Shown here: piece after piece, positions 21,178-33,480 of the stretch
Numbering within the stretch: position 1 is the first letter of the stretch
Layout: every line of letters starts with the position of its first letter
Origin: Leptodactylus fallax
Taxonomy: Eukaryota; Chordata; Amphibia; Anura; Leptodactylidae
Reading direction: 5' to 3'
Assembly: GCA_947044405.1 (NCBI GenBank)
Contig: CAMRHE010000054.1
Location: forward strand, 806,001-870,000
DNA length: 64,000 nucleotides
Position numbers and translations under genes: made by a program
Notes under the pieces: model-generated
What the model was told of the DNA's origin: nothing
Seen by the model: only the letters and a program-made list of their open reading frames with translations
Database searches by the model: none

Positions 21178-21386
21178 GTCATGTTCACCTTCTTTCACCT
21201 CTCCTGGGCTCCCTTGTGGCATCTGGTGTGCATTTCTCTTCTGCCTCTTATTGCCTCTTCCAGTCTTCTGAGTGACATCAGCAGTAAGCAGTAGGAGACA
21301 CTGCTTACTGCTAGAGAACCCAGAGTATAATAATGATTTGCGGATAGTGAATCCCAAAAATGTGGGGTTCACTCATCTCTAGTGGC

Positions 21387-23642
21387 CACAGAGGTATGGT
21401 TCTGCACCTAACAAAGGTCCATACATAGCACAGTTATTGGTTTGGGAGGCATTCAGGACCTGACAGACTACCTTCAAACCAAATCTATATTCTTTCAATC
21501 CAGATCAGTGGAAGTCTTGAGAAACTCAGCATGCTTAAAAAAGGCTCTTCTGAGATGGGCTGAAGTGCAGCATATAAGGATGATTAATGGATCCTCATTT
21601 CTTCATCTTAGTCTGCAAATTATGCATCTTATGATAGGATACTGAGTCAGGAGCCCCTAAAAATTTAAACTACCTATTGTTTACTTGATTTTTCTGTCTA
21701 GGCAAGTACTTGGATGAATAAATACATTATTAATGTTAGATGAATGGATAAGCAGATATAAAAAAGATAGGTAAATACTATAGGTGTCTAGATACAGTGG
21801 GCCAGATTTAAGAGTGGCATTTAAGAGTGGCATGTCCTACTCCAGTCTTAGTAAAGGCCCCGACAAGTGCAGGGCACTGTTTATTCATGAAGAGTCCCTG
21901 GAACTGGCATAGATTTCCATTATAACTCCCTCCAGAAAATTGGCATTTTATAATGCATATTTCAGACCGAGGCACCACTGCCCTGCTTTGCTCATATTCA
22001 CACAATATGGTGAGCAAAGGCACAGAATGTGGGTTGAGGCACATGTTTGGCTCAAATAAGGGCCTTGAGCCAAATTTGTGCAAAAATATCATCTCTCTAT
22101 GCCAGAAAACTGTTTGATAAATTCTCCACATTTTTATAAATTCCCCACAGTGTGTTCATTAACACACTTGCATATTTTGCTTATTGCTGTGGCATCCCTT
22201 TTCTCACCAAGCCTTGTCTTCTATTTTACTGATGTACACCATAAGTTTTTTTTGTAGACTAACAAAGTATTGAAACAAATACAATAAACACATGGGGATA
22301 GAAAGGGAAATACACACTGCTAGAAGGTGAGGAAGATGCTGCAACCCCTTAAAAAGTTATAGTACACTTTCATATATTTAAATATACTTGTTTACTACAT
22401 ATACAACTGTAACTATCCTTAAAGACTAATCACTTGATTTTATCTATAAAACTAACTAGGGTTTAAGAGTCTAAGATACCTTTGGTTTCTGACCCACAGT
22501 TAGCAAAAGTTTGAGCAGCCCATATACTAAAACTTGAAATCCTGCTGCTATATTGAGTTACTTATCTCAGTTTTGTAAACTGCTTGTACAAGTAGGTCAC
22601 AGTCCAAAACCACTTAAAAATATTTTGACTATGATATGCACCAGTTTCTGCACAAGATTTACTAAAAAAGGCTTACTTATTACAATATATAAAATCATGT
22701 CTGCAATATTTGTCCAGGGTTAGGTTCATACTATATGAGCAAAACCCTAAATTAGTGATTACTTATCAAATCCTTTAAACATTTCTTTTTATCTTAAAAG
22801 AAGCAAATCTTTCATATGCCTCAGATTTAAAAGAAGACTCAAACATAAAAAGATATAATTTTTTTTGCCTTCTAGATTTCTGCCCTTTTCTATTTCTTCT
22901 CTACAAGCTGAATAGATGCAATTAAGAAGCTTGACATTTCATAAAGCACCAGCAAGTGACATATTGTCATTGCCAGTCACATTATATAAGGCTTATCAAT
23001 TTAAATAAATGAAGCTTTAGACAGATCTAAACGAACCAAAAGCATATATTATTCAGGACGCCTTATTAAAAGTACAACAAAGGTAGCTAGCAAGTCTTTG
23101 TTAGTGGTATCTTTTGTAAATATGAATCACTATTGCTCTGAGACAGTTTAAGATACACTTGCTTAAATGCAGAAATCTAAAATGAATGTTTCTGGTTTTG
23201 AAAGTTTTTATATTTATAGCAATAAAATGGAAGTTCCAAATGTAATTCAAAACTTTTTTTGTGTATGCATATTTTCAGTGATAGAATGGATGTATTTGGA
23301 TCCATTAAAAAAAGAATTTTAAAGCTCCACTTTCCAAAAAACTGGTATTTATCCAGAAGAGGGATATAGCTGGCCCTCCCTATTTCTACAGAACCAATTA
23401 TTATCATCATGTCTGGTTTGTCAAACCAGGAAAAGCAGCGACTTAATTCAGTTCCATGCCTTCAACTATTCTAGATGCAGCGGGACAGTCTCAGAATTCA
23501 GTTGCTGTCCCACTGTCCTGCTGTTGTCTGTATCTGTATCCTCAGGCAGAATTTGAGCTATCACTATTTACTAACTCAACTAAATATTTCCAGCAGTACC
23601 TACACTGTTTTTGGGTTAAATTGGAGTCTTCACTTTCTATAT
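21387..23642. other. Long noncoding stretch, nothing recognised
   Basis: About 2.3 kb of AT-rich sequence. No gene, RNA or element end is recognisable. The minus-strand open frame at 21808-22131 has no known motif and no splice-site support. Confidence 0.45.
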
Positions 23643-24915
23643 TAATAAAAATAGTGCTATTTATGTAGCACCAACATATTTCATAGCACTTTACAAATCA
23701 GAAGTTACATGAACAGACAGTATTTGTCATTACAATGTGACAAAGAATTAATGAGGAAATAGGGTGACACAAGAGCTAAGAGGGCTTTTTTGGTACGATG
23801 GTTCAGCCATCTTTTAATAAATAAAGTCATATAGCTGATGCTGAATGAGCCTATCACCATCTGCTACCTGTGAATATACAGATACTAAGTGAATGGACGC
23901 AGAGTAACTTCTAGATGGAGGGGTCAGGTTCTGAGGAATAGAGTAGAAAGGATAGCTTAGTGTGCGAAAGTGTAGAACAATGTGATCAGGTCACATAATA
24001 AGCCTGCCTAGACAGTTGTGATTTTAGGGCATGTTTGAAGCTGCCATAGTTGGGTATTCCTCTAATTGTCCAGGGTTGAGCATTCCAGAGTACCGGTACA
24101 GCTCGACAAAAGTCTTGGAGATGGGATGTTCGGATAACAGAGGATACAAGTCTAAAGTCACAGTCACCATGTTATGAGCACTGAGGTCTGTGAAAGGTGC
24201 CTGTACCTTAAGTGTACGGAGGGAGCAAAATGTATTGAAGAGTCGTTTAGAGTTAATGGAGAGAGAAGAGATGATAGCGGTGAAGTAGGCTTGTTTAGCA
24301 AAGGGAAAAGTGGAGTTATAGGCTTAGAGCATAAATTTGAAGTTAAGGAAATCAGCATATGTGTTTGATTTTCTCCGCAGACATTCAGCATATCTTTGAG
24401 CACTGCTGAAGAAAATATGTTTGAGGAGTGTGCCAAGGTTGCAGGTGTTTATGTTGGAAGTTTCAAGGGTCAAGGGTGTTACTATATCCAAGGCAGTTTT
24501 GAGAGTCTCATGGTAGTGCTTGGGGGTCAGTTTAGCACAGGAGAGAGAAGAGATAGGGGACCGTAATGACTGTAGGGTGTCTGAGAGGTGCTGCATGTTT
24601 ACAAGCATGTTTATGTGCAGTAGGTCGGTGTGTTGTAAAGGGAAACAGCCTTTGATAGTAAAGGAAAGAAGGCAGTGGTCATAAACTGAGAAGGAAAAAG
24701 CGAGCAGTAGTAAAGTCAGAGACAGAACAGAGCCGTATGAATACCCGATCAAGGATATTACCATCTTTATGTGTGGGAGAAGTAGTCAGCTGTGAGACAC
24801 AAAGAGAGGTGGTAAGTGATAGAAGACTAGAGGCAGATGGGGAAATAGGGTTGTTAATGGGAACGTTAAAATCACCCATACTGAGGGCAGAAATTTCACA
24901 GGTTAGGAAATTGGG
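23643..24915 (-). mobile_element. L2/CR1-like non-LTR retrotransposon fragment
   Basis: Read on the minus strand, 24679-24879 translates as an APE endonuclease segment with MGDFNVP, LTTSLCVSQL and PTHKDGNILDRVF. The overlapping frame to about 24600 follows with YDHCLLSFTIKG (SDH-like position). This matches the endonuclease domain of L2/Rex/CR1-type LINEs. The plus-strand start at 23643 ('gtagcaccaacatatttcat', 'agcactttacaa') is the complement of the 3' tail motif also seen at 34330-34380. The reverse transcriptase is missing or unrecognisable, so it is an old rearranged copy. Confidence 0.75.
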
Positions 24916-25226
24916 AAGCCATGAAGCAAAGTGATCTGACTAAAATTAACAGCACTGATTGCTCAGGAGCGGTAACTGAAATCAGTTGAGTGGAACCTAC
25001 TGAAGGATGCACTGAGTTGGAGTTGCTGGAGGGGATAAAAGATCCTCTTTAACTTGGAGTACCAGTCTGGAAAATGAGGTTATAATAATTATGCCAGGCC
25101 TGATGGCTATAGGTGCCAGTTTATTTACTTATAGAAAGCTCCTAATTATGTAAGTTAATCTTTTCCTACTGTATTTATCAATCTATGGTAGGGATAGCCT
25201 CAATTTCCACGTTGCATTCACAATAG
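24916..25226. other. Noncoding, nothing recognised
   Basis: Sequence between the LINE fragment and a Tc1 end; no identifiable feature. Confidence 0.4.
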
Positions 25227-25423
25227 TGAATACTTTTGCATGTCACACTTTTCAGATTTTTGTTTGATTAAAATTTTGAAAACCATGTATCATTGTTGCT
25301 AAACTTCACAAATATATGCTACTTTGTGTTGGTCTATTACTTAAAATCTCAATAAAATACATTTAAGTTTGTGATTGTAAGGTAAAAAAATTTCAAGGGT
25401 ATGAATACTTTTGCAAGCCATTG
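25227..25423. mobile_element. Solo right end of Tc1 family A
   Basis: About 200 bp match the right end of the element at 817-2845, from 'aatacttttgcatgtcacac' through 'ctactttgtgttggtcta' to the degenerate terminus 'tttgcaagccattg' followed by TA. No transposase sequence remains. Confidence 0.85.
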
Positions 25424-25960
25424 TATATCCACACACATCTACAGTATATGTGTGTGTTTGTACAGTGACAGAGCTGTAGTCAATACATAGTATATTTTAC
25501 CTCTCTGATATTATTTCTCATATTTTTTACTCACCCTACTAAATTTGGATTTTACATATCATTATTATTCCAGACTTTAGATTCTTCATGTAATTTACTT
25601 ACTTTAGCATATTCCAGCAATATGTTTTTTTTTTTAATTGTGTCAATGCATACAACACAATATTTCTAAAAGTAGACATAACTTATTTATCAGATGACAT
25701 AATAATTTACTTGCATCACTTGTATCTACATGTTATTCTGTAATTTTTTTTAACATAAACAAGCATGAATGAGAGTTCTTGAAAAGTAACCTCTTGTCAA
25801 TAAAATTAAGTCCAACAGTATATCAAAAATCAGCCTGAATTTTGTTGTCTTTCTGCAAATATAGCCAGACTGTTTCACAAACTAATTTGCAATTTGTGCA
25901 ATTTGTTAGTAGTTGTTTTATATATCACGGCCTGTCAAGGATTTAGCTGGCATATTGCAA
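25424..25960. other. Noncoding, nothing recognised
   Basis: AT-rich sequence with short T and TG runs; no feature. Confidence 0.4.
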
Positions 25961-25961
25961 T

Positions 25962-26397
25962 TAGAGATGTGCAAACCAGTTCAGATCAAATCAGATTCAG
26001 ACTGAGGCTGTGTTTTTTGAGCCAAAGTCAGGAGTGGCTAAAAAAGGAATGGGAAATATATAGGAAGTACTTATACTTCTACCTCCTGCTCCATCCACTC
26101 CTGGCTTTGGCTCATTAAAACACAGCAAAATCATCAAAAAAAGCTGTGTTTCTGCAATGTGGGGCATCAGTCTAAATTTGAATTTTTCAAAAGTTATAGG
26201 CTTTCCCGAACCCAAAAAGTTTTAAGGTTCATCACCCATGAATGACTATTATACTCTGGTGTCTCTACAGACCTCAGAATATAATAAGTAGAGGGCAATA
26301 GTATAATAATAGCACTTCCAGTTTCTGAAACAACTAAAACAGACTAATCTCACAAATATTTGTAAAAACAATCTTCTGAGGTTTGCCCATCCCTAGT
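25962..26397. mobile_element. MITE with TAGAGATG-type inverted ends
   Basis: The left end 'tagagatgtgcaaacc' pairs with the right end 'ggtttgcccatccct'. A degenerate copy of the dispersed hairpin (TACTCTGG...CAGA) lies at about 26246-26290. No coding region is present. Same group as 12763/21386 and 43627-44057. Confidence 0.7.
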
Positions 26398-26900
26398 CCC
26401 AATATTGTTTTGAAGTGGTTTCATGAGAAACTGAAGTCTTCAAAAAGATATGAGCTAAGATGATTGTGGGCATATCTTATCTTGTGATAAAAAAGAAAGA
26501 AAGAAAGATTAATAATGCACATGTTACTTATTTTTTATCTCTCTTGATCGATAAGGTAGAATTCTCATTATCCTTTATTGTATTTTGGCAAGAATCAAGA
26601 ACTATTTAACACATGGGGAGAGATGCTTGCTTTAATAAAAAAAAAAAATCGCACTATTATGATATGTTCATTGAAAAGTTACTTTCAGCATAAATAAAAA
26701 GCATTAAATATAGAATTTTACCTAAATTTAGCCATATCAACCTAACATCGATTTGATTTTTAAATGATACTTCTGATATGTCTATTCAGTTTCCCAGTTT
26801 ACTATGGGGATACTATGAATGAAAAACTAGCTAAAAATGTAGAAAATATAGCATACTCATGTATATATATAATATTTTCTTAATAAAGAAAGAAACGTGC
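26398..26900. other. Noncoding, nothing recognised
   Basis: AT-rich intronic sequence with no recognisable element. Confidence 0.4.
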
Positions 26901-26903
26901 TAA

Positions 26904-27163
26904 GGCCCGGTTCACATCTGCGTTAGGGAAACCTATACGCATAAAAAAGCAGTTTACCCGGGAAACACGAAACATGCAAGCAGCACTTTCCTCTCCGCTT
27001 GCTTCGTGCGGAAACTGAGCAGAAACCACATGGACCCCATTATAGTCTATGGGGTCCGAGGGTTTCCCGGGTAAACCGTTTTTTTATGCGTATTGGTTTC
27101 CGTTCGGTGGGTCCCCAAGCGGACTTCCCAAACGGAAACCCGAACGCAGATGTGAACCAGGCC
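26904..27163. mobile_element. Harbinger-like MITE, TAA target duplication
   Basis: A 260-bp fold-back begins GGCCCGGTTCACATCTGCGT and ends with the complement type 'gcagatgtgaaccaggcc'. TAA flanks each side (26901-26903 and 27164-27166). The inner halves are also complementary ('gtttacccgggaaac' near 26952 against 'gtttcccgggtaaac' near 27062). A 3-bp TAA duplication fits PIF/Harbinger. Its right end stops 18 bp short of the CSMD exon. Confidence 0.82.
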
Positions 27164-27181
27164 TAAGATAACATCTCTTAC

Positions 27182-27376
27182 CTCTGCAAAATGGTGATGG
27201 AAAATCCCATGAAGCTCCATTTCCTGGACTTACAATACATGTTAAAGTAGAGTGGCCCTCCAGAATATAACCAGCAAGACAGTTATAGCGAATCTTATCC
27301 CCAATATTGAATCTTGTTCCATGCAGAACTCCTTTATTTATTTCTCCAGGATTCCCACAAGTATGACTTGGTAACA
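27182..27376 (-). CDS. CSMD1: CSMD-family exon encoding one sushi/CCP domain
   Basis: This is a single internal exon read on the minus strand. The upstream intron ends with a pyrimidine-rich acceptor (cttccttttag) just above 27376, and the exon is followed by the donor gtaaga at 27181. The 195 nt encode 65 codons with phase 1 boundaries on both sides, typical of symmetrical sushi-domain exons. The protein has the four sushi cysteines (TCGNPG, RYNC, LTC, PFCR) and the conserved tryptophan in SWDFP. GTRFNIGDKIRYNC and IVSPGNGASWDF are characteristic of CSMD proteins, large single-pass CUB/sushi membrane proteins of neurons and epithelia involved in complement control and neural development. CSMD1 fits best from memory; CSMD3 is not excluded. 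No stop or frameshift is present. Confidence 0.88.
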
Positions 27377-29154
27377 CTAAAAGGAAGAACAATAAAAAAC
27401 ATCAGTATTACTTTTTTTTCACTAAAAGACCAATAAAAAATAAAACATAAAATTATTTATAAAGCAATAAAAATTAATCTGAACAGTACAAAAGAGAACA
27501 AAAAGAGAAACTCTAACCCTGGTCAACCATTGAAATGGCAATAATATTTTCCATATAAAGTATTGACTTTGGAGTATGGACAAATTTCCAAGCACCATTA
27601 TTATTGACAAAGCCAACATTTTCCTGGATTTTTTTTTAATGCATGTAATAATAGATTCTGTATTTTAAAGGTGGGAATTTGCATTTTAATGTAGAGTATT
27701 TACAGTATTAACCAAATGCACATATTAAAAGATTTGATTTTATATTTCTCTGTAAGATTAAATACAGCATAACTATTTTAATTGAAATAATCGGCAATTG
27801 ACATGCAATAAATATTGATGCTGTGGAATAGGTATAGACTATATACCAACTAACAAGATATATGTCAAAATTTCAGCAAGATGTTCAACCCGATTCACTA
27901 TTATTTTTCAACTCCTGAATCGATATTACTATAGTTACCAAATCCTTTATACATGCCAGCTAAAAACAACTTAAAAGGGGTGGTCCCATTACAGACACAA
28001 AGTGACTGTAATACTGGCAGGTAAAATGTGTTGAAAAAGCATCAATACATTTCTGTAAAAATTGAATACATTTACTGGCATACATGGTTTACATTACTTT
28101 TTCAATATACTGTACAAAATATGCCAGTTCCATTATGTTTTTCTGTGAATGATGCCTTATTTCTGCACAAAACTTGTGTCTTTCCCATTAATAAAGGTGT
28201 CTAGGATCTAGACACAGTTTAGCTGCTCCCCCTTTCTTTTTCTTTTTTTTTTAAATAGAAATGGCAAGGAAATTTCAATTTGCTGTTCTTTTTTTGCTTT
28301 GTTTTATACATTTTGCAATTCTGTTTGCAGGATTTTTGATGCAAATACAAATAATACCAAGTTTGGTACAGCTACAATGATAAATCTGCCCCAATGTGTT
28401 TCAATGAAAATACATGTTTTCAAAGAGTTCCATCAGATGCAGTGCTATAAAATACTTACATATGCTTTAGGTACAATTGTAGCAAAGTTCAACCTGACTT
28501 AAGCTATATAAACAGTCACAGCAATCCTTAATTTGACTATTTGAATGGTAGTTCAATGACTTCGGTTGCGGCTGCATGCTTCTGATTCTAGTTAAACTTT
28601 GCTACGTTGGTATAACTGGACTTTTTACACAAACAGTGTAAACGTACAGTAATGGGTTCACACTCACATCAGGTTAAGGTCAGAGATGTGTTACTTAATG
28701 CATTATCTTGTTCACCTGTGCTTAAGCAAAACAATAAAACCCTCAAGCAATGTTTTTGCGTGATAGAAATGAAGCAGTTGCTGTACCCCAGAGTAGTCCC
28801 AGTTTTATCTTGTTATGTATCTGTTTGCCGAGATACTTAACACTTTATTCATTATTTATATATCCCTTGGAAACGAAGTGTTACTTGCTTACATGGAACT
28901 GCACTGTGTTAACACAGGACACATCTCCAGAGTAATGTCTGGGAATGCATTTTCTTTTTCATATTTCCTCTTAAAATAATGGATATGAAACACATATCTC
29001 TACCTAGTTATATTTAAAGGCAAAACTCTGTGAAAATGATAATGGTATAATACACATGCAGTTTTTTTTTAAATGTCTGTTAATGCAAATTAATGAAATG
29101 CATTTGATTTGTCAACCATACCAATGAAACTTCTAAATAGTGAATTGTGATTCA
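27377..29154. other. Intronic sequence upstream of the CSMD exon
   Basis: About 1.8 kb with no repeat or gene I can name. The minus-strand open frame at 27422-27619 is hydrophobic low-complexity sequence just upstream of the exon and lacks motif support. Confidence 0.45.
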
Positions 29155-30165
29155 GAACTTCTCTAAAATCCACTAGCAGCATGTTTTGCACCACTCCAGT
29201 GAAGACTTGCCAATGTATGTGGTGATTTTAGGCTTGCATGCAGTTGCTTGACCATGGAAACCTATTTCATGAAGGCAGATAAGCAATGTATGCACCATTT
29301 AGCATCACTATGTGAATCTGCATGGTCTATTAATGTATACACTATATTTACAAAAATATTGGAACGCTTACACTTTACACCTACTGATTTTTATGATGTC
29401 CCATTCTAAATACATAGATACTAATATCTATGGAGTTAGCCCATCCTTTGCAGCTAAAACAGCTTCCACTCTTCTGGAAAGGTTTTCAACAAGTTTGAGT
29501 GTCTAGGAGAATTTTATCACATTCATCTAGAAAAGCATTTGTGAGATTAAGCACTGATGTCAGACAAGAGAGCCTGACTTATAGACTCCTTTCTAGATTT
29601 TCCCAAAAGGCGTTTCATGGGATTAAGGTCAGGGATGGGATTGTGTGTAGCTCAGTCAAGTTCACATTCACCAAAATCACCAAACCATGAATATACGAAT
29701 TTAAGAACCTTGCTTTGTGCACAGTGGTAAAGTCATGCTAGAAAAGAGAAGGGTCTTTCCCAAACTGTTCCTACAAAGTAGGAAGTATAAAATTGTACAA
29801 AATAACTTGTCATACTAAAGCATAAAGGTTTACCTTCACTGGAACTAAGGCACCTAGGTCAACCTGTGACTCCTGTCCTCCACCAAACATTTTGGTTATC
29901 ATAATGCAATCAGACAGGTAACATTCTCCTGGATTTTAGCCAACACCAGACTCGTTCATCATCCACCAAATAGAGGAGTGGCCTGATGTCAATGCCAGAG
30001 GGGTTTTTAAACCCTTCAGTTACTGAGCCAACAGAATGTTGATAGCACTATGCACCTTAGCATTCAATGATGCCTCTCTGTAACTTTTTATGGCTGTGGT
30101 TCCAAAATGATTCCACTTTCAATAATACCACTGATTGGGTTAAATTCAGGGAGCCATTTAGAATA
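29155..30165 (-). mobile_element. Decayed, scrambled Tc1 element (family G)
   Basis: On the minus strand this is an old Tc1 element. The left end resembles 'tatttacaaaaatattgg' at 29346. Landmarks of the antisense transposase follow, including 'cagcttccactcttctgga', 'gattaaggtcagggatggg', 'caccaaacattttgg' and 'cagactcgttcatcatccac'. A block that belongs in the middle of such a gene ('aggcttgcatgcagttgctt', 'ccatggaaacc') instead lies upstream at 29160-29285 and is missing at about 29985. No open transposase frame remains. Confidence 0.7.
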
Positions 30166-30238
30166 TCTGATTTAAGCATTTCAAGGTGACTAGGGCAGAT
30201 CTAGCAGATCAGAAATTTTACAACCTGGGTTCTGGCAT

Positions 30239-31300
30239 CTAGAGATGAGCTAATCAATTCATGTAGAACTGCATTTGATTTTTAAAAACTTTAGATTCAT
30301 ATGAATTAAAATTTTTGTAGTTTGATTAATAGGAGTCTGCTAAAATATTGGCCGCAATGTGAAAGCAAAAAAGTAGACAAGCATCACATGACCCTGAAAA
30401 CTATGAATGCTTTTCCATAATGCTTTGTTTGGAAGTGCCTCAATCATGAGAGGGTACATACAGAACAGTAGGTGAGGTCACTGATGACTCAATGATGAGC
30501 CACACACATTATAAAAAAAGCCCAAGCAGGAAGGCAAGGTGTCCGTTATCTGGGAATTACAGAGACTGAAGCATCTTAGACAGAAAAAGAAAGGAAACTC
30601 TGCAGAATTATGTATATGCATATAAATTAGGTAAACAGTGGGAGAAAGTGTAATGTGTGAGGTGAAGACTTAGATGTAAATAATAGATGCATTTTAGGTA
30701 GGTGAAAATATAGGAGAATGGAGAAAGGAGTGTATGCCCGTTAATGTATGTCAGTGTGCTGCATCAATCACAATTCATATTTCTCACAAACATTTAAACT
30801 ATACTTTTGGCATAATAAAAGATTTTAAAAAATGAAAAAAATGCAAAAGAAAAACTATACACCAAAGCTATTGCTACTTTCCAAAATGGGATTATTTTTG
30901 GATGACATGTAATAGCCATTGCTTCTTCTGATAGCACCATGTGTGTACAAACGCTCACAGACATCTGCCACCCAAAATTATTCACTTTTAATTTTAAAGA
31001 AAATAAAAAAATCTTACAGTGCATTGTGTTTTTGAGCAGGCTGTTTTTTTTTTTTTTTTTTTTTTGACCACTGGCTTCCAGCTTTTTACCCATAACCATA
31101 TCTATTACTGTCACTTTGACATTACTAACCCTGTGATTACATTAAAGACCTTGACATAGTCCTAGAAACCTTTGACTTTTTAAGGAAGTTTTCATATTTA
31201 GTTCAGAAGAAATCAATTTGTTTGGTACGGAAAGAAATTGATGGTCTGAATTAGAGAATCTGAAAGAAAATTAATTTAGAAAAATTTGCTCATCTCTAGT
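30239..31300. mobile_element. ~1.06-kb element with TAGAGATGAGC inverted ends
   Basis: It begins 'tctagagatgagctaatca' and ends 'aaatttgctcatctctag', inverted copies of the same terminus. No coding capacity is seen. A poly(T) run lies at 31043-31065. It is longer than its 430-bp relatives in the window and lacks the dispersed hairpin. Confidence 0.6.
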
Positions 31301-31491
31301 TGTATCCTATGACAGTGCCACATTTGAAGTCACTGAGGTCTTCATTACGACCAATGTTGCTACCAATATTTATTTAAGAAAATTTCATGGCCTATGTTTA
31401 CTTTATGTGCATGTTTGCAGTATGTGTGGCTGAAACATCTGAACTCAATAATTTGTTTGTTTTTCCAAGTCAACATAAGGTACACACTATG

Positions 31492-31549
<58 letters not shown>
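31492..31549. repeat. (GATA)n microsatellite
   Basis: About 14 uninterrupted GATA units. Confidence 0.97.
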
Positions 31550-31683
31550 AAAAAAGCACATTATCAACACTGTAGCACAGTATGTTAACACTTTCAATGA
31601 CTTTTTAATGCCTTTTGTTTTTTTCTGGGATAAGGTATAACACTGTATTGTGATATTACTGTCAATTAAACTTTGCTACATCT

Positions 31684-31734
<51 letters not shown>
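31684..31734. repeat. (GATA)n microsatellite, second array
   Basis: About 12 GATA units, about 135 bp after the first array. Confidence 0.97.
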
Positions 31735-31739
<5 letters not shown>

Positions 31740-33230
31740 AAAATGTTTGCAAGAAGTTGTAAACAAATTGCTAAAAGCATGTTCTAACTATTTCATTACA
31801 AAAGTTCCCAATATTGTACAGTATGTTCTATGACTCAACATTACCAGCATGAAATAAATAAGAGCACCATGCAGTTTTAACTTTATCATACTTGACTGCC
31901 GCATTTTATTTTGATTCCCAATTCATGTCATAATCAGTATTCATTTATGTTACATACAGTAATCTTTGTACCTGGGCTTGAGATGTTTAATCAGTTGAAG
32001 TAGGCCTTTATTACCTACCATATACTGTAGAATATCTAGCATTATAAAAATATATCATACAAAATATCTTTACAATATTAAAAACTTAGTTTGTTATTGA
32101 TGGCATTTTGATTAATTCATAATTAATACTGAAAGCTGACTTGCATGCACAGATGTGTTCTTTCTTACCTTTCCTTATGTCTGGATCTGTCCATATCTGT
32201 GTGTCATGAAGTGACCATCTTTTCAAAACAACATGATTTTGCAATATTCTGACACAAGATGGATATCCTATATATGTCTATGTGTGGTCACTCAGTGTTT
32301 GATTTGTTACTTGCAGATTGCCAAAGATTTTGCTAGCATGCCATGATTTTGTATTGAAATAGTTTCATGAGAAACTGGGGGCCTTAATCAAATTTAAGCT
32401 TAGGTAACTGTAATTACATCTGTACCTTAATTCATATCTTATAAATTTAACACTCAACTGTACAGTAGAAGTCATATAAGGTCCTGCATAATTTCTACAC
32501 ACAGAGATGGTTGGGATTTGACTAAATTGATTTAAACGTTTCATTGAGTTTAATATATTCAAGCTCCCATAAGTGCACAAAGTACACAGATGTGTCTACT
32601 CCTAACTTTGATCACATTTGGTTCTTTAACAATTTGATATAATATTGTGACCACAATTCACAATACCACCACTGGGTGTTGGCCCGAAACACATATAGTA
32701 TATCACTTTGTGACACAATATTACAAATTCCTGCTCTATTGTAAAGTTGTTAATGTAGTGACACATATATACGGACATGTTTAGCCAAGAGAAAGGGTAA
32801 AGAAGGGCAGCAATGTAGCTACTAGTGTCCATTTTTTTTATTCCCTGACAGGTCTGGCGTCTCTGGTGGTCAAGTTGTTGATGTGACATATATTTGGCTA
32901 ATTATAACACAATTCTACTACTTTTCTGGGCTATTTGACATTTTTTTATTAAATGAATCATATAACTGTACTGTACTGTACTGGTCTGCCATTCTAGGGT
33001 AGCAGATAATTCTCCCGTGGGAATAGTTTCAGACAAAACTGGTCCTGCATCAAATAATCTTATCTTTAGCTAGTAACACTAGATCACCTGTTACTATTGC
33101 TTTCTTTTTTGAATGACTGAGTAATGATGATAGCAAAATGTTTTAATATAGTCAAATTCAGTGGGAACCACTCCCTACAGCTTTGACCACAGCTTTGCTT
33201 TCAATTTAAATTGCAAGCTAATCCTTTACT
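31735..33230. other. Noncoding, nothing recognised
   Basis: About 1.5 kb of AT-rich sequence. Short open frames on the minus strand (32365-32580, 32626-32889) show no domain and no splice-site support. Confidence 0.45.
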
Positions 33231-33480
33231 CCTCCTGTCATTCTTCAGCAACTCAATGTCTTCAAAAGGGCTTTCCCCCAGGGCTGCCAAAGATAGCTTA
33301 GCACTGTACTTCAGCTATCTCTGGCACTGCCATTGAAGTGAAATGGATCAGTGCGTGAGCTCCCCGGCCACAGCTCCACTTAGAACAATATACAAATGTC
33401 CAGCTCTTGATCGGTGGGGTTCTGTTGGGTCAGATCCCCATTGATCTGCATATCATCCCCTATACTATGAAGGCCCTTAG
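33231..33480. repeat. Interspersed repeat fragment (GATC/ggtgggg type)
   Basis: A GC-richer block with 'agctatctctggcactgcca', 'gaagtgaa' and 'gatcggtgggg' resembles blocks at 37660-37740 and 58440-58690. It looks like a diverged fragment of a common amphibian MITE family; the ends are not defined. Confidence 0.45.

Larger units (their letters stand above)
12763..21386. mobile_element. MITE with TAGAGATGAGC-type ends, split by a retrovirus
   Basis: The left piece (12763-12949) begins 'ctaggtgtgggcaaacctcc' and contains a degenerate copy of the dispersed hairpin at about 12868-12910. The right piece (21182-21386) contains the hairpin's right half at about 21313 and ends 'ggggttcactcatctctag', the complement of the left terminus type. 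The 8.2-kb retrovirus lies between them. Related elements are at 25962-26397, 30239-31300 and 43627-44057. The superfamily is not certain. Confidence 0.7.

Noticed and set aside
27422..27619. Hydrophobic minus-strand ORF just upstream of the CSMD exon, considered as another exon
   Set aside because: AT-rich low-complexity translation with no CUB or sushi motif and no convincing splice-site pair.
31492..31734. Paired GATA arrays considered as a CRISPR-like or regulatory array
   Set aside because: They are simple tetranucleotide microsatellites without spacers.
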